63,511 nt of DNA from Megamonas sp. UBA1796 (GCA_002319795.1 DCFU01000008.1:32354-95864), one strand, 5' to 3'. Counted from the stretch's first letter, positions 17,699 through 27,793 are shown. A program made the numbers and translations. The notes: generated from the letters alone by a model not told the origin.

Positions 17699-18451
17699 TT
17701 AAATATTATATTCGACCCCTGGCAAAATGCGACGCAGAAAGGTCTTCGTACGTTCTTCCTTAGGGCACAAAAAAATTGTTTTCGGATCACCCTCCTCGAC
17801 AATTTTTCCATCCGCCATAAATATGACATGGGTTGCAACATCAGCCGCAAACTTCATCTCATGCGTGACAATGACCATCGTTTTTCCTTCCTTGGCGAGC
17901 TGCTTAATCACGTTCAGCACTTCTCCCACAAGTTCAGGGTCAAGCGCAGATGTCGGCTCATCAAACAAAATAACATCCGGTTCCACAGCAATGGCGCGCG
18001 CAATTCCTACTCGCTGTTGTTGCCCTCCGGACAATTGTGCCGGATAATATCTATAACGATCCGCCAGCCCGACTTTGTCCAAAGCCTTCATCCCGATTTC
18101 CTGGGCCTTGGACTTATCCATACCCCGCCCTATGACAAGCCCAACCATCACATTTTCTAAAGCTGTTTTATTTTGGAACAAATTATAGTTCTGAAAAACG
18201 AAAGCTGTTTTTTTACGGATCTTTCCTACATCATGTGAGGATGCATCATGCAGCTTTACATGATATTCATCAAAATCCATGCTTCCTTCATCAGCCCGCT
18301 CTAAAAAATTCATGCACCGCAAAAGTGTGGTTTTACCGGAGCCGCTAGGACCAAGGATTGTCACAACATCGCCCTTATCCACTGTAACATCTACACCCTT
18401 TAATATCTCATTTTCATGATATCTTTTATGTACATTTCTAATTTTCAACAT
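17699..18451 (-). CDS. Polar amino acid-type ABC transporter, ATPase
   Basis: About 250 residues: Walker A GPSGSGKTTLL, Q-loop FVFQNYNLF, signature LSGGQQQRVGIARAI, Walker B VILFDEPTSALDPE, switch VTHEMKFA. This is the GlnQ/HisP family. The start at 18451 (MLKIRNVHKR) has GGTGAG upstream; a frame to 18535 would overlap the permease gene. It works with the two permeases and binding protein encoded just upstream. Confidence 0.93.
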   Translation of the reverse strand: MLKIRNVHKRYHENEILKGVDVTVDKGDVVTILGPSGSGKTTLLRCMNFLERADEGSMDFDEYHVKLHDASSHDVGKIRKKTAFVFQNYNLFQNKTALENVMVGLVIGRGMDKSKAQEIGMKALDKVGLADRYRYYPAQLSGGQQQRVGIARAIAVEPDVILFDEPTSALDPELVGEVLNVIKQLAKEGKTMVIVTHEMKFAADVATHVIFMADGKIVEEGDPKTIFLCPKEERTKTFLRRILPGVEYNI

Positions 18452-18459
18452 AAACTCAC

Positions 18460-19173
18460 CTATTTCTGCCGTACCAGACGATATCTGCCGACATGCCTTT
18501 CCGCAAAATGGAACAACACCTGCACAATCGAGCATACGATTACATAACCCACTAAAACGTCCATATAGGCTTCAATATAATTATACCCATAGGATGCTGC
18601 AACCTTTGCAACCGCTGTCATGTCCTTCACCGTCATGAGAAATGCAAGTGATGTCCCTTTGAGCAAATTTATCGTGAGATTGCAAAGATTCGGCATGGCC
18701 GAAACCAGCGCCTGCGGCAAAATAATATGTATATATGCCTGCACCCGCGTCAGACCAGCACAAAGGGCTGCCTCCATCTGTCCCTGAACAACACTACCAA
18801 GAGCCGAACGAAAGACTTCAGATAGAAGCGCTATTGTATTCAAGGTAAAAACAATGTACGCGTAAAGGACAGGATCCCAGTCAAAAACATTAATTGGAAG
18901 ATTCCAAGCCAGAGCTACCGCATTCAGCACACTCGGCAACACACTATAAATCATGAGAATTTGCAGGACAATAGGTGTTCCCCGCATAAACGTCACATAA
19001 GCCTTTACAATCTGACTCAAAATTCTTCTGCCGCTCTGCCGCCGAACCATGGCGATTGCAAATGCAAAAGGTGTTGCAGCCAAAAGGGAAACAAAGGTAA
19101 GCTTCAATGTTGTCGGTATCGCACCAAGAACCAAATAAAAGGTCTGTACTAAAAATTTATAGTCTAAATCCAT
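18460..19173 (-). CDS. Polar amino acid-type ABC permease
   Basis: 237 residues with about five membrane helices. It has the HisM/GlnP family start (LVLGAIPTTLKLTFVSLL), YVTFMRGTPIVLQI, and the ATPase-contact EAA loop AALCAGLTRVQAYIHIILPQA. It pairs with the permease encoded 16 bases upstream to form a heterodimeric channel. Confidence 0.92.
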   Translation of the reverse strand: MDLDYKFLVQTFYLVLGAIPTTLKLTFVSLLAATPFAFAIAMVRRQSGRRILSQIVKAYVTFMRGTPIVLQILMIYSVLPSVLNAVALAWNLPINVFDWDPVLYAYIVFTLNTIALLSEVFRSALGSVVQGQMEAALCAGLTRVQAYIHIILPQALVSAMPNLCNLTINLLKGTSLAFLMTVKDMTAVAKVAASYGYNYIEAYMDVLVGYVIVCSIVQVLFHFAERHVGRYRLVRQK

Positions 19174-19189
19174 AATTTGCTCCCCCTCC

Positions 19190-19888
19190 TCAGCTTATTT
19201 TCTCAGATGCTGAAAAAGTATGTTCCAAATAAAGGAAAGATTTTTCTACACCTAAAGTAAGCAGCAGATAAATGGCTGCCAATGCCAAATAGGTCTCTAA
19301 TGCATATGCACCATAATGATGTGCAATAATCAACTGTCCCTTGCCTATAATATCTACAAGCCCAATCGTATAGGCCAATGACCCTTCCTTCATAAGATTG
19401 ATTACCGAATTCCCAAAATTCGGCAATGCTGTAACGGTTGCCTGGGGCAGCACTATATGAAAAAATGCCTGCCATGGAGAAAGTCCTATACTCACAGCGG
19501 CCTCATACTGTCCATGATCGATAGATTCATAGGCTGAGCGCATAACCTCGGAAATCGGCGCCGAAAACAACAGAATAAAAGTTATCCATACAAAAACGAT
19601 TTTGTCATAATCATTTATATTTGTATCAAATACCTCCAGACAGAATTTCGGCAAGCCATAGAATACGACAAACAGCATAACGATGGATGGCGTACAGCGA
19701 ATCATATAAATATATGCCTCGGCCACATAGCGGAGAATCGTATTCCGCCCCATCCGGATCCAAGCCAGCAGTCCGCCGAACAGCGAACCGGCAAGCACCG
19801 TCCCCACAACGACAGCCAGCGTCACTCCAAGAAACGGCAGCAGCATCGGGACAACCCCAAACATAAAATCCGGTGAAAATGGACGCAT
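19190..19888 (-). CDS. Polar amino acid-type ABC permease
   Basis: 232 residues, same family as its neighbour: YIYMIRCTPSIVMLFVVFY and the EAA loop AAVSIGLSPWQAFFHIVLPQ. Two different permeases, one ATPase and one lipoprotein make a complete importer. Confidence 0.92.
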   Translation of the reverse strand: MRPFSPDFMFGVVPMLLPFLGVTLAVVVGTVLAGSLFGGLLAWIRMGRNTILRYVAEAYIYMIRCTPSIVMLFVVFYGLPKFCLEVFDTNINDYDKIVFVWITFILLFSAPISEVMRSAYESIDHGQYEAAVSIGLSPWQAFFHIVLPQATVTALPNFGNSVINLMKEGSLAYTIGLVDIIGKGQLIIAHHYGAYALETYLALAAIYLLLTLGVEKSFLYLEHTFSASEKIS

Positions 19889-19924
19889 CGTATTCTCCCC
19901 CTTTCAAACGCAGTCTTTCACATA

Positions 19925-20791
19925 TCAGTCTTTCACGTATTGGAAAATATCCTCGCCAAAATATTTCTGTTCCAATTCCTTCAACTTACCATTATCCTTT
20001 AATTGCTGCAATGCCTTATCATATTCATCCGCCAACTGTTTATCTTTTTTATTGAATAGCGGGTAAGTTGGAATTGCCTTGTATCTTACATAAGCAAGCT
20101 GGTCGGCAAATTTATGGTACGCACCGTCTTCTTTTTCTACATTATTTTTATAGCTGAGCTCAATATCAAGAAATGCATCGTAACGGCCCTCAAGCACCCA
20201 TGTATAAGCATCCGCTATATTGAATTCTTCTGAGGATACAAGCTTGACCGGTGTATCTGCGTGTTCTTTATTGAAATTTTCAATAACTGCGTACTGGGCA
20301 TTCTGCGGTGCAATTGGAACGAGCTTCCCACTGAATTTCGCAAAGGATTCCATATCCTTGATTTTTTCCTGATTGTCCTTACGGAATGTCAATCCGATGA
20401 TACTAGCTGAAATTGGTTGCTTTGGGAAAACGAATTTCTCTTTGCGCTGCTCGGTGACCCACGCTCCTTTAGTACCTACGTCATATTTCCCGGATTCGAC
20501 TCCAATCAGCAGATCATCGTCTGAGGTTGGCACAAATTCAAACTTATACTGTGGAAGAAGCTTGGCAACCTCCTTCATGACAGCTACTTCAAAGCCATCA
20601 GACTCACCCTTTTCGTTCACATAATCATATGGCACATACGTCTGCGTATGTGCTACACGGACTGTCTTCGTGCCTCCATCAGACGAACCATTCGAATCCG
20701 CATTTTTGTTTCCCCCGCAGCCAACAATACTCAACGCCAGTGCAGCTGTCAAAAAAACTCCGGCCATACGCCTTATTTTTCCTAAATCCAT
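19925..20791 (-). CDS. Substrate-binding lipoprotein of the polar amino acid ABC transporter
   Basis: About 288 residues. The lipoprotein signal ends at LSIVGC, giving lipidated Cys25 when counted from the MDLGKIRR start. A Ser/Asn/Gly linker and a family 3 solute-binding domain follow, with VRVAHTQTYVPYDYVNEKGE, GFEVAVMKEVAK and GKYDVGTKGAWVTEQRKEKF. It is related to amino acid and cystine-binding proteins. AAGGAG sits nine bases before the start at 20791. The ligand cannot be told; the operon partners suggest it may not be an ordinary amino acid. Confidence 0.9.
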   Translation of the reverse strand: MDLGKIRRMAGVFLTAALALSIVGCGGNKNADSNGSSDGGTKTVRVAHTQTYVPYDYVNEKGESDGFEVAVMKEVAKLLPQYKFEFVPTSDDDLLIGVESGKYDVGTKGAWVTEQRKEKFVFPKQPISASIIGLTFRKDNQEKIKDMESFAKFSGKLVPIAPQNAQYAVIENFNKEHADTPVKLVSSEEFNIADAYTWVLEGRYDAFLDIELSYKNNVEKEDGAYHKFADQLAYVRYKAIPTYPLFNKKDKQLADEYDKALQQLKDNGKLKELEQKYFGEDIFQYVKD

Positions 20792-20827
20792 GATTTCCAT
20801 CTCCTTCATACATTCTGTTCTGCTGCA

Positions 20828-21823
20828 TCAACTATGTGCAGCTTCGCGTACCCAGTTCAAATGCTCTAAAGCAATATTACTCGGAACCGTGCAATCAGCT
20901 CCCAGGATAATCCCGGAAGAACCGGCATTTTTCAATAAACGGCGAGTCTCTGCCTGAATAGTTTCCTTATCACCCTTATAAAGAATATCATTTTCCGTAT
21001 TGCTAAAACCGCCCAGGACGGTCCTTCCTTTAAAAAGCTTTTTCCCCTGTTCGAGCGGGATATTTTCTACCTTGACTGCCCAATTATAAGCTTTTGCATC
21101 ATAATCTGTGTACCAGCTCAAGTCATTGTGATGTCCCTCATAACCACAAATATGTAAAATATTATTTTTACTGACAGCATTTGCAGCCCGCAAAATTTTC
21201 TGTTCGCCTGGAGCAATAACCTGTTCATAAATTTCCTGTGTCACTCTTTTGTCTTCAATATTTTGTACACTGAAGTAAATACCGTCCGCACCTCCATCCG
21301 CAATTACCTTTTCAGCCAGCGATGCAATATCATCCGCTATAACATCCAATCCTTTTTTAACCGCAGCCTTATCTTCTGCAATAAAATCGCCAAGCAAAGT
21401 CTTTGTATAGTCTGGCAATGACCATTCCAACACGCGTGCCGGCGCAAAAATATTATAAAAAGTAAAGACTTCCTTACCAAAAATCTGTTGTAATTGTTTA
21501 ACAAGTGCTACTTGTGCTTCAATCCAAGGATGTTTGTCTCCAAGCGGCTGCAAACTGGAAAAATCGGCGGCCCGCCGCACTTTTTTAAGTTCCGGATGTG
21601 GATAAAGGAAATAACCATCACTCATGAGCTTCACGAAATCAGGCAGAAAGCCTTCATAAAAGCTGCGATGTCCGTCAATATTCTTTCTTAGGTTCTCCTT
21701 ATCCGTAAGCGAGTCAGACTGCTCCGGATGTGCTAAAAAATGAAACCAAAAACCAACGGGTACACGATCGACCGCCCTTCCATCAAGTGCAGCTTGTAAA
21801 AGTTCTCTCTTTGTTTGTGCCAT
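20828..21823 (-). CDS. Uroporphyrinogen decarboxylase (UroD)-family protein, possibly a methyltransferase or lyase
   Basis: About 331 residues. The N-terminus TKRELLQAALDGRAVDRVPV resembles both UroD and corrinoid methyltransferases of the MtaA/CmuA type. Later parts are GADGIYFSVQN, NILHICGYEG (HxCG-like) and NTENDILYKGDKETI with a final LGADCTVPSN. Heme UroD is unlikely: no heme genes are nearby and the gene heads a transporter operon. The H-x-C motif fits zinc-thiol methyl transfer. No corrinoid protein is encoded here. GGAGGGG precedes the start at 21823. Confidence 0.78.
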   Translation of the reverse strand: MAQTKRELLQAALDGRAVDRVPVGFWFHFLAHPEQSDSLTDKENLRKNIDGHRSFYEGFLPDFVKLMSDGYFLYPHPELKKVRRAADFSSLQPLGDKHPWIEAQVALVKQLQQIFGKEVFTFYNIFAPARVLEWSLPDYTKTLLGDFIAEDKAAVKKGLDVIADDIASLAEKVIADGGADGIYFSVQNIEDKRVTQEIYEQVIAPGEQKILRAANAVSKNNILHICGYEGHHNDLSWYTDYDAKAYNWAVKVENIPLEQGKKLFKGRTVLGGFSNTENDILYKGDKETIQAETRRLLKNAGSSGIILGADCTVPSNIALEHLNWVREAAHS

Positions 21824-21906
21824 ATAAATCCCCTCCAAAATAATTTCATAGGTACATCACTCGTAAGCATATTATTTCTATATGTTTTATTTGTTTCTTG
21901 TTAAAC

Positions 21907-21934
21907 ATAATATCATACTATTTATATATGTCAA
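21907..21934 (-). promoter_or_regulatory. Promoter of the UroD-ABC-SDR operon
   Basis: On the minus strand TTGACA (21929-21934) and TATTAT (21907-21912) are 16 bases apart, about 80 bases before the first start codon. Confidence 0.75.
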
Positions 21935-22023
21935 GTATTTTATTTTCCGTAGAATTTGTTCCTAAATCTATGAACTCTGCTATATAATAAATCACCTGAA
22001 TTGTGCAGCACGCTAGCAAAAGT

Positions 22024-22053
22024 TTAGACACTAAGGAAAAAAAGTAGTACAAT
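22024..22053 (+). promoter_or_regulatory. Probable promoter of the nitrogenase-like/Hyp/HydF cluster
   Basis: TTAGAC (22024-22029) and TACAAT (22048-22053) are 18 bases apart, about 65 bases before the TTG start of the NifH-like gene. No operator palindrome or NifA-type sigma-54 site is apparent in 21935-22116. Confidence 0.5.
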
Positions 22054-22116
22054 ACATTCATAAGTTACTTCTGACGGCCAGGACTTTTCCGAACTGAAAG
22101 ATGGGAGGCTCATACC

Positions 22117-22887
22117 TTGTTAAAAATTGCAGTTTACGGAAAAGGCGGCATTGGCAAATCTACTATTACGAGTAATTTGTCAGCTGCTTTTTCTTTTTTA
22201 GGAAAAAAAGTTATACAAATCGGCTGTGACCCCAAGGCAGACTCTACGATCAACCTGTTAGGCGGACAGCCTTTACTTCCTGTCATGAATTATATGCGTG
22301 AGTATGAACGATATCCTGCATCCATTGCCGAGGTTTCCAAAATCGGATATGGTGGTGTTCTATGCATTGAAACGGGTGGTCCTACGCCCGGCCTTGGCTG
22401 TGCTGGCCGCGGCATTATTGCCACTTTTAATTTATTAGAGGAGTTGGCTCTGTTTAAAACCTTCGAGCCAGAGGTAGTTCTTTATGATGTACTGGGAGAT
22501 GTCGTCTGCGGCGGTTTTGCTGCTCCCATCCGGGAGGGATATGCCAGCAAGGTTCTGATCGTAACCTCAGGTGAAAAAATGTCTCTCTATGCGGCAAATA
22601 ATATCAATCGTGCGGTCAACAACTTCGCTGATCGTGGCTATGCCAAGGTACGGGGAATCATCCTGAATCGGCGAAATATAGACCACGAAACAGAAAAGGT
22701 ACAGGATTTCGCTGTCAAAAACGGCTTAGAAATTATTGGCGATATTCCACGCAGCAGGGATATTAATCACTTCGAGGACGAAGGAAAAACAGTTATCGAG
22801 GGTAACACCGACCTGCCCATCAGCCATAAATTTCTGGATTTGACCCGTATGCTTCTGGCCGATGAGCAGCAGCGAGGCAGACTATGA
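22117..22887 (+). CDS. NifH-like ATP-dependent iron-sulfur reductase
   Basis: 256 residues of the NifH/BchL/CfbC family. The P-loop GKGGIGKST is at 9-17, switch region DPKADSTINL at 38-47, and the two Cys ligands of the dimer-bridging [4Fe-4S] cluster are at 95 (GLGCAGRG) and 131 (VVCGGFA). It should pass low-potential electrons to the NifD/NifK-like proteins at the cost of ATP. It is shorter than true NifH (about 290) because of a short C-terminus, and no nitrogenase cofactor genes such as nifB are nearby. The start is TTG with GGGAGG upstream, and its stop overlaps the next gene by four bases. Confidence 0.93.
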   Translation: MLKIAVYGKGGIGKSTITSNLSAAFSFLGKKVIQIGCDPKADSTINLLGGQPLLPVMNYMREYERYPASIAEVSKIGYGGVLCIETGGPTPGLGCAGRGIIATFNLLEELALFKTFEPEVVLYDVLGDVVCGGFAAPIREGYASKVLIVTSGEKMSLYAANNINRAVNNFADRGYAKVRGIILNRRNIDHETEKVQDFAVKNGLEIIGDIPRSRDINHFEDEGKTVIEGNTDLPISHKFLDLTRMLLADEQQRGRL

Positions 22888-25346
22888 AGAAAACACCCTA
22901 TTCTATAACCGCGCAAGTTCTGGCCGATGCCGGACGTACGCACATTCCGCCTGAGCTTGTCGCCAGCACACATCTGATTTATAGTTCTCCCGCTACACTG
23001 GCTTTCAATTCTCCCGGAGCACAAGGATTCGGTGTCAAAAGGGCCGGCCTTTCTATCCCCGGTTCTGTCATGCTGCTGGTTGCCCCTGGCTGCTGCGGAC
23101 GCAATACAACCGTCCTCAGCCAATTGGGTGGATACAGTGATAAGTTTTTTTACTTGCTTATGAATGACAACGACATTGTGACCGGCAAACACCTGAACAC
23201 CATCCCCCAGGCTGTAAATGAGATATGTCAGGCCTTGTCCCGAAAGCCATCCGCAGTCATGATCTGCATCACCTGTGTAGACGCTTTGCTGGGTACGGAC
23301 ATGGCCCGGGTTTGCCGTAAGGCATCTGCGCTGGCGGGCCTGCCTGTTCTGCCTTGCTACATGTATGCCCTGACGCGTGAAGGCCGCAACCCGCCGATGT
23401 CAGCTGTACGCCAATCCATTTATTCCCTGTTAGAACCTCAGTCTAAGCACGCCGATATGGTAAACATCTTAGGATATTTTGCTCCTCTGAACGATGCTTG
23501 TGAATTGTATGCTTTGCTACGGCATATTGGCATCCGGCAAATCAACGAAATTTCCCGCTGCCGGGATTTTTCTGCATATATGAGGATGAGCCAGGCAAAT
23601 TTCAACCTTATTTTGAATCCAGAAGTACGCCTCGCGGCAGATGAAATGGAGAAAAAACTGCATATCTCCGCTATTGAGCTCACACGTATGTATCAGATTG
23701 ACAAAATCCACAAGCAATACCAAATATTGGCCCAGACATTGGATACAAAAATAGATGATACGCTCTATTATGAAGAAGCACGCGCGGCAATTGAAGCTTT
23801 TGTTAAGCTCCATAACAATATAGTCATTGCCGTCGGCAGCGTATTAAACGCCAATTCTTTTGAATTGGCCCTTGCTCTCACCCGGTATGGTTTAACAGTA
23901 GCCGAAATTTACAGTGAACCAGGCGAAGAAGATTTTTTCTATATCAAGAAACTGGCACAGCTCAGCCCGGAAACAAAAATCTATACAAATATGTCACCGT
24001 CTATGCTGCACTACGAGCGAAATGCTGCCAACATCACCTTGACGATTGGTACTGACGCAGAATATTACCATCCTGCCTGCGCCAATGTTCCATGGAATCA
24101 AGAGTCCCAGCCTTTCGGCTATCAGGGTCTCAAACAGCTGTTCACTGAATTGAGGCAAGCTGCTGCAAAAAAAATCAATAAAAAAAATCAGGTGTCCTAT
24201 GGCAGGCCCACAGCTTTCACCAGACAAGCAGCAGCCAATCCCTGCCTGTACCTTAAGAAAACAGCTACACGCGAAAAGATAAATGGCCTGCGTTTATATC
24301 TCTCCCCTTTTGCCCCCGATCAGTCCGGTGCATCTGCCGTATTTTACGGCTTAGGTGGTATTGTTGTCATTTGTGATGCCGGTGGCTGTGCCGGGAATAT
24401 CTGCGGCTTCGATGAACCGCGCTGGTTCACGAATAAAACTGCTATTTTCAGCGCGGGCCTGCGAGATATGGATGCTATTCTCGGTCGTGATGACAAGCTC
24501 ATCACCAAACTCTGCAATGCCAAGAGCCAGATTGAGGCTAAATTCGCCGTAATTCTGGGCACACCTGTCCCCGCCGTCATTGGTACGGACTATAAGGCTA
24601 TAAAGCGAATGGCAGAACATCGGCTGCAGATTCCTGTATTAACCGTAGACACCAATGGAACTGCGCTTTACGATACGGGCGAGGAAAAGGCTTATCTGGA
24701 ACTTTTTACTTCACTGGCACAGGACTCATTACATCCTGGAAATAAGGAACACATTCTTGGGGTTATCGGTGCTACGCCATTAGACACGAGTTCCTTAGAT
24801 GCTCCTGCCCGTCTGCAAAAGCTGTTGAAAGAACAAGGATGGACACAGGTGTGCTGCTACGGTGCAGATGGCAGTCTTGACGCCATCCGCAATGCTGGTA
24901 TGGCAGACAAAAATCTGGTGATTGCTCCGGCAGGACTGAAAGCCGCACATTATCTTAAGCAACGCTTTGGCACTCCTTTTGAGGTATATTATCCCCTGGT
25001 TCAGGAAGATCTGCAGGCATCTCTGGCGGCAGCACGTACGAGTCTGAATCCACATTGGAAGAAAATACTCATCATCCACCAGCAGGTAATGGCAAATACA
25101 CTGCGAAACCAACTCCGAAGGAAGATTTCTGCTGCCAATATTACAACAGCCTCCTGGTTCATGCTGAAAAACGAACTAAAAGAACCACAGGATATCGCTC
25201 TCACAGAAGAATACCAATTGCAGGAGCTGGTAGAAAACGAAGGGTATGATTGCATTCTTGCAGATCACCTTTTCCAAAGAGCCATTCCAACCTTTCCCGG
25301 AAACTTCATCGATTTGCCGCACTTCGCAGTTTCCGGCAAAATATAG
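22884..25346 (+). CDS. Fused NifD-like/NifK-like nitrogenase component 1 protein
   Basis: 820 residues in two halves. The N half (about 55-430) has APGCCGRN (Cys70/71) and ICITCVDALLGTDM (Cys128/131); the latter matches the third P-cluster Cys region of NifD. The C half (about 465-820) has ICDAGGCAGNICGFDEPRW (Cys497/502/507); Cys502 matches NifK Cys95, while the third NifK Cys position reads GTPVPAVIGTDY with no Cys. This pattern, several Cys from D and one from K, recalls the [4Fe-4S] site of dark-operative protochlorophyllide reductase more than a full P-cluster. FeMo-cofactor ligands are not evident. Such D-K fusions are uncommon. Substrate unknown; either a reductase or an EN-type scaffold is possible. 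Confidence 0.82.
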   Translation: MKKTPYSITAQVLADAGRTHIPPELVASTHLIYSSPATLAFNSPGAQGFGVKRAGLSIPGSVMLLVAPGCCGRNTTVLSQLGGYSDKFFYLLMNDNDIVTGKHLNTIPQAVNEICQALSRKPSAVMICITCVDALLGTDMARVCRKASALAGLPVLPCYMYALTREGRNPPMSAVRQSIYSLLEPQSKHADMVNILGYFAPLNDACELYALLRHIGIRQINEISRCRDFSAYMRMSQANFNLILNPEVRLAADEMEKKLHISAIELTRMYQIDKIHKQYQILAQTLDTKIDDTLYYEEARAAIEAFVKLHNNIVIAVGSVLNANSFELALALTRYGLTVAEIYSEPGEEDFFYIKKLAQLSPETKIYTNMSPSMLHYERNAANITLTIGTDAEYYHPACANVPWNQESQPFGYQGLKQLFTELRQAAAKKINKKNQVSYGRPTAFTRQAAANPCLYLKKTATREKINGLRLYLSPFAPDQSGASAVFYGLGGIVVICDAGGCAGNICGFDEPRWFTNKTAIFSAGLRDMDAILGRDDKLITKLCNAKSQIEAKFAVILGTPVPAVIGTDYKAIKRMAEHRLQIPVLTVDTNGTALYDTGEEKAYLELFTSLAQDSLHPGNKEHILGVIGATPLDTSSLDAPARLQKLLKEQGWTQVCCYGADGSLDAIRNAGMADKNLVIAPAGLKAAHYLKQRFGTPFEVYYPLVQEDLQASLAAARTSLNPHWKKILIIHQQVMANTLRNQLRRKISAANITTASWFMLKNELKEPQDIALTEEYQLQELVENEGYDCILADHLFQRAIPTFPGNFIDLPHFAVSGKI

Positions 25347-25423
25347 ACTGCCTGCCCGCCGAAAATACAAAGAACCGCAAATGCCTACAGGCAGTTCCGG
25401 TTAGGAAGAAAGAGTATGAATCT

Positions 25424-27757
25424 ATGGAAAATACAACCCTTAATATAAAGGTATACGGCATTGTGCAAGGCGTAGGGTTCAGGCCCTTTGTGAGCCGCAT
25501 AGCCGATAAGCACCATATTCTGGGCAGTGTCTGCAACAAAGGACCCTACGTAGAAATTCTTGCCCAGGGAAGTAAAAATCACTTAGATGCCTTTCAACAT
25601 GATTTAGAAGATAATCCACCAGAACGGTCTGCAATCCTTAAAATCAACATAGACCCTGCTCCTGCCAAACCGCAATATACAAACTTCAGAATCATTGCAA
25701 GTGCCAAAGAGCAGGGTGATATTTTTGTATCCCCTGATATCGCCATCTGTGATAAATGCAAAACAGAGTTGTTCGACGAACATAATCGCCGTTATCTGCA
25801 TCCTTTTATTAACTGCACCGCCTGTGGCCCGCGTCTCACTATTTTAGACTCCATGCCTTATGACCGGGAGCGTACAAGCATGGGAGAATTCCCCATGTGT
25901 CCTGCCTGTCACGAAGAGTACATCCATGCGGAAACACGGCGTTATGACGCACAGCCTGTATGCTGTAATGACTGTGGTCCTGAAGTGTATATGGTAGGCA
26001 GCGGCGAACGCGGTGCCAAAGCTATCATGAAAACACGCGGCATCATCGCCGGCGGGGGCATTGTTGCTATCAAGGGGATTGGGGGCTTCCATTTATGCTG
26101 CGATGCCACCAATGAGCAAGCGACTGCGCGGCTGCGCAGCTTAAAGCATCGTCCGGCTAAACCTTTTGCCGTCATGGTGCGCGACATATCTACAGCGAAA
26201 CGTGAATGCCTAATCGAATCCAGACACCAGCTTGATATTCTGGATGGCCATCAAAAACCCATTATTCTCTTACAGCGAAAATCGGACAGTAAATTATGCA
26301 GCTCTGTGGCTCCGGGAAACCCCAAAATAGGCATCCTGTTGCCCTATGCACCAATCCAGCTGCTTATTTTTACTTATCCGGATGCCGTTGCCATGCCGGA
26401 TTGTCTCGTCATGACCAGTGGCAATCCTTCCGGTGCACCGATCTGCCACAATGATACAGAAGCTATTGCTGCTCTGAGCGGCATGTGCGACGGAATACTC
26501 TCCCACAATCGTAAAATCCGCATTCGTGCAGATGATTCTGTCATGGATTTTTTTGAACATGCGCCCTATATGATTCGCCGCAGCCGCGGCTACGCGCCAC
26601 TGCCTGTCATGCTCTCAGATCAATTTACCGGACAAGTACTGGCTGTAGGCGGTGAACTCAAAAACACCTTCTGCATCGGGAAAAATAATTTATTTTACCA
26701 ATCGCCCTATATTGGTGATATGTCGGATTTACGTACAGTACAAGTACAAAGAGAATCCATCCTCCGGCTGGAGACTTTGCTGGAAACAAAACCGAGCATC
26801 ATCGCCTGCGATCTGCATCCCCGTTATAATACTACCCGTACAGCACAGGAATTCGGCCTGCCTGTTCTCCCCGTACAGCATCACTATGCCCATATTGTCT
26901 CCTGTATGGCAGAAAACAATTACGCCAAACCGGTAATTGGTATCGCCTTCGATGGAACCGGCTATGGTACGGATGGCACGATTTGGGGCGGTGAATTTTT
27001 GAAGGCAGACTATTATGGCTTTACCCGTCTCGGTTCGATCAAGCCTTTTAAACAAGCCGGCGGCGATATATCCTCTGTCGAAGGATGGCGTATCGCCGTA
27101 GCCATGCTTTATGCCCTATATGGGGATAAAGCACGTACAGCCGAAGTGGTACAAAATTTGCAGCTCTGTGACAAACCGAACCTGCACGGGCAATTCTTTA
27201 TGGCGGATAAAAATGTCAACTGCATCACTTCCACCAGTGCCGGACGATTATTTGACGCCGTCAGTGCCATATTGGGCATATGCATGCATTCCACCTTTGA
27301 AGGCGAAGCATCCATGTATTTGGAATTTGCTGCCGAAGCCTATGCAAAAACAACTAAAAAATCAGAACCGTCACTTACCACAGCTATAGAAGAACCTCTT
27401 ACAAATCTGCCCACCATATCGGACTCCTATTTCCTGCTGCCTACAGACCTTTTAGTCGGGCATCTGGTCCATCGCCGACTGCAGGGAGAAGCTGCCGGCC
27501 TGCTGGCCTACGATTTCCACAGACTGCTGGCCAGCCAGATTGCAGCTGGCTGTGAAAAAGCCCGTCGCCAGACCGGCCTGAATACGGCAGCTCTCAGCGG
27601 CGGCGTTTTTCAAAATCAGCTGCTGTTAAAGCTTTGTACGCAAAAGCTTCGTCAGGCAGGCTTCAGCATACTGCTGCACAGCCTCATCCCACCGAATGAT
27701 GGCGGCATTGCTCTGGGACAGTCCGTAGCTGCCATGCAGCAGCTGAATAAAGTATAA
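25424..27757 (+). CDS. hypF: Hydrogenase maturation carbamoyltransferase HypF
   Basis: 777 residues with the full layout: acylphosphatase domain (VYGIVQGVGFRPFVSRI), two zinc fingers (CDKCKTEL, CTACGPR, CPACHEEY, CCNDCGPE), a YrdC-like ATP domain (KGIGGFHLCCDATN, SGNPSGAPICHND) and a Kae1-like carbamoyl domain (HHYAHIVSCMAEN, GIAFDGTGYGTDG). It uses carbamoyl phosphate and ATP to carbamoylate HypE, the first step of cyanide ligand synthesis. The start at 25424 matches known HypF N-termini; a frame from 25250 overlaps the previous gene. Confidence 0.96.
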   Translation: MENTTLNIKVYGIVQGVGFRPFVSRIADKHHILGSVCNKGPYVEILAQGSKNHLDAFQHDLEDNPPERSAILKINIDPAPAKPQYTNFRIIASAKEQGDIFVSPDIAICDKCKTELFDEHNRRYLHPFINCTACGPRLTILDSMPYDRERTSMGEFPMCPACHEEYIHAETRRYDAQPVCCNDCGPEVYMVGSGERGAKAIMKTRGIIAGGGIVAIKGIGGFHLCCDATNEQATARLRSLKHRPAKPFAVMVRDISTAKRECLIESRHQLDILDGHQKPIILLQRKSDSKLCSSVAPGNPKIGILLPYAPIQLLIFTYPDAVAMPDCLVMTSGNPSGAPICHNDTEAIAALSGMCDGILSHNRKIRIRADDSVMDFFEHAPYMIRRSRGYAPLPVMLSDQFTGQVLAVGGELKNTFCIGKNNLFYQSPYIGDMSDLRTVQVQRESILRLETLLETKPSIIACDLHPRYNTTRTAQEFGLPVLPVQHHYAHIVSCMAENNYAKPVIGIAFDGTGYGTDGTIWGGEFLKADYYGFTRLGSIKPFKQAGGDISSVEGWRIAVAMLYALYGDKARTAEVVQNLQLCDKPNLHGQFFMADKNVNCITSTSAGRLFDAVSAILGICMHSTFEGEASMYLEFAAEAYAKTTKKSEPSLTTAIEEPLTNLPTISDSYFLLPTDLLVGHLVHRRLQGEAAGLLAYDFHRLLASQIAAGCEKARRQTGLNTAALSGGVFQNQLLLKLCTQKLRQAGFSILLHSLIPPNDGGIALGQSVAAMQQLNKV

Positions 27758-27793
27758 GGATCTAAAAATAGAAACATAAAAGGAGATTTCAAT

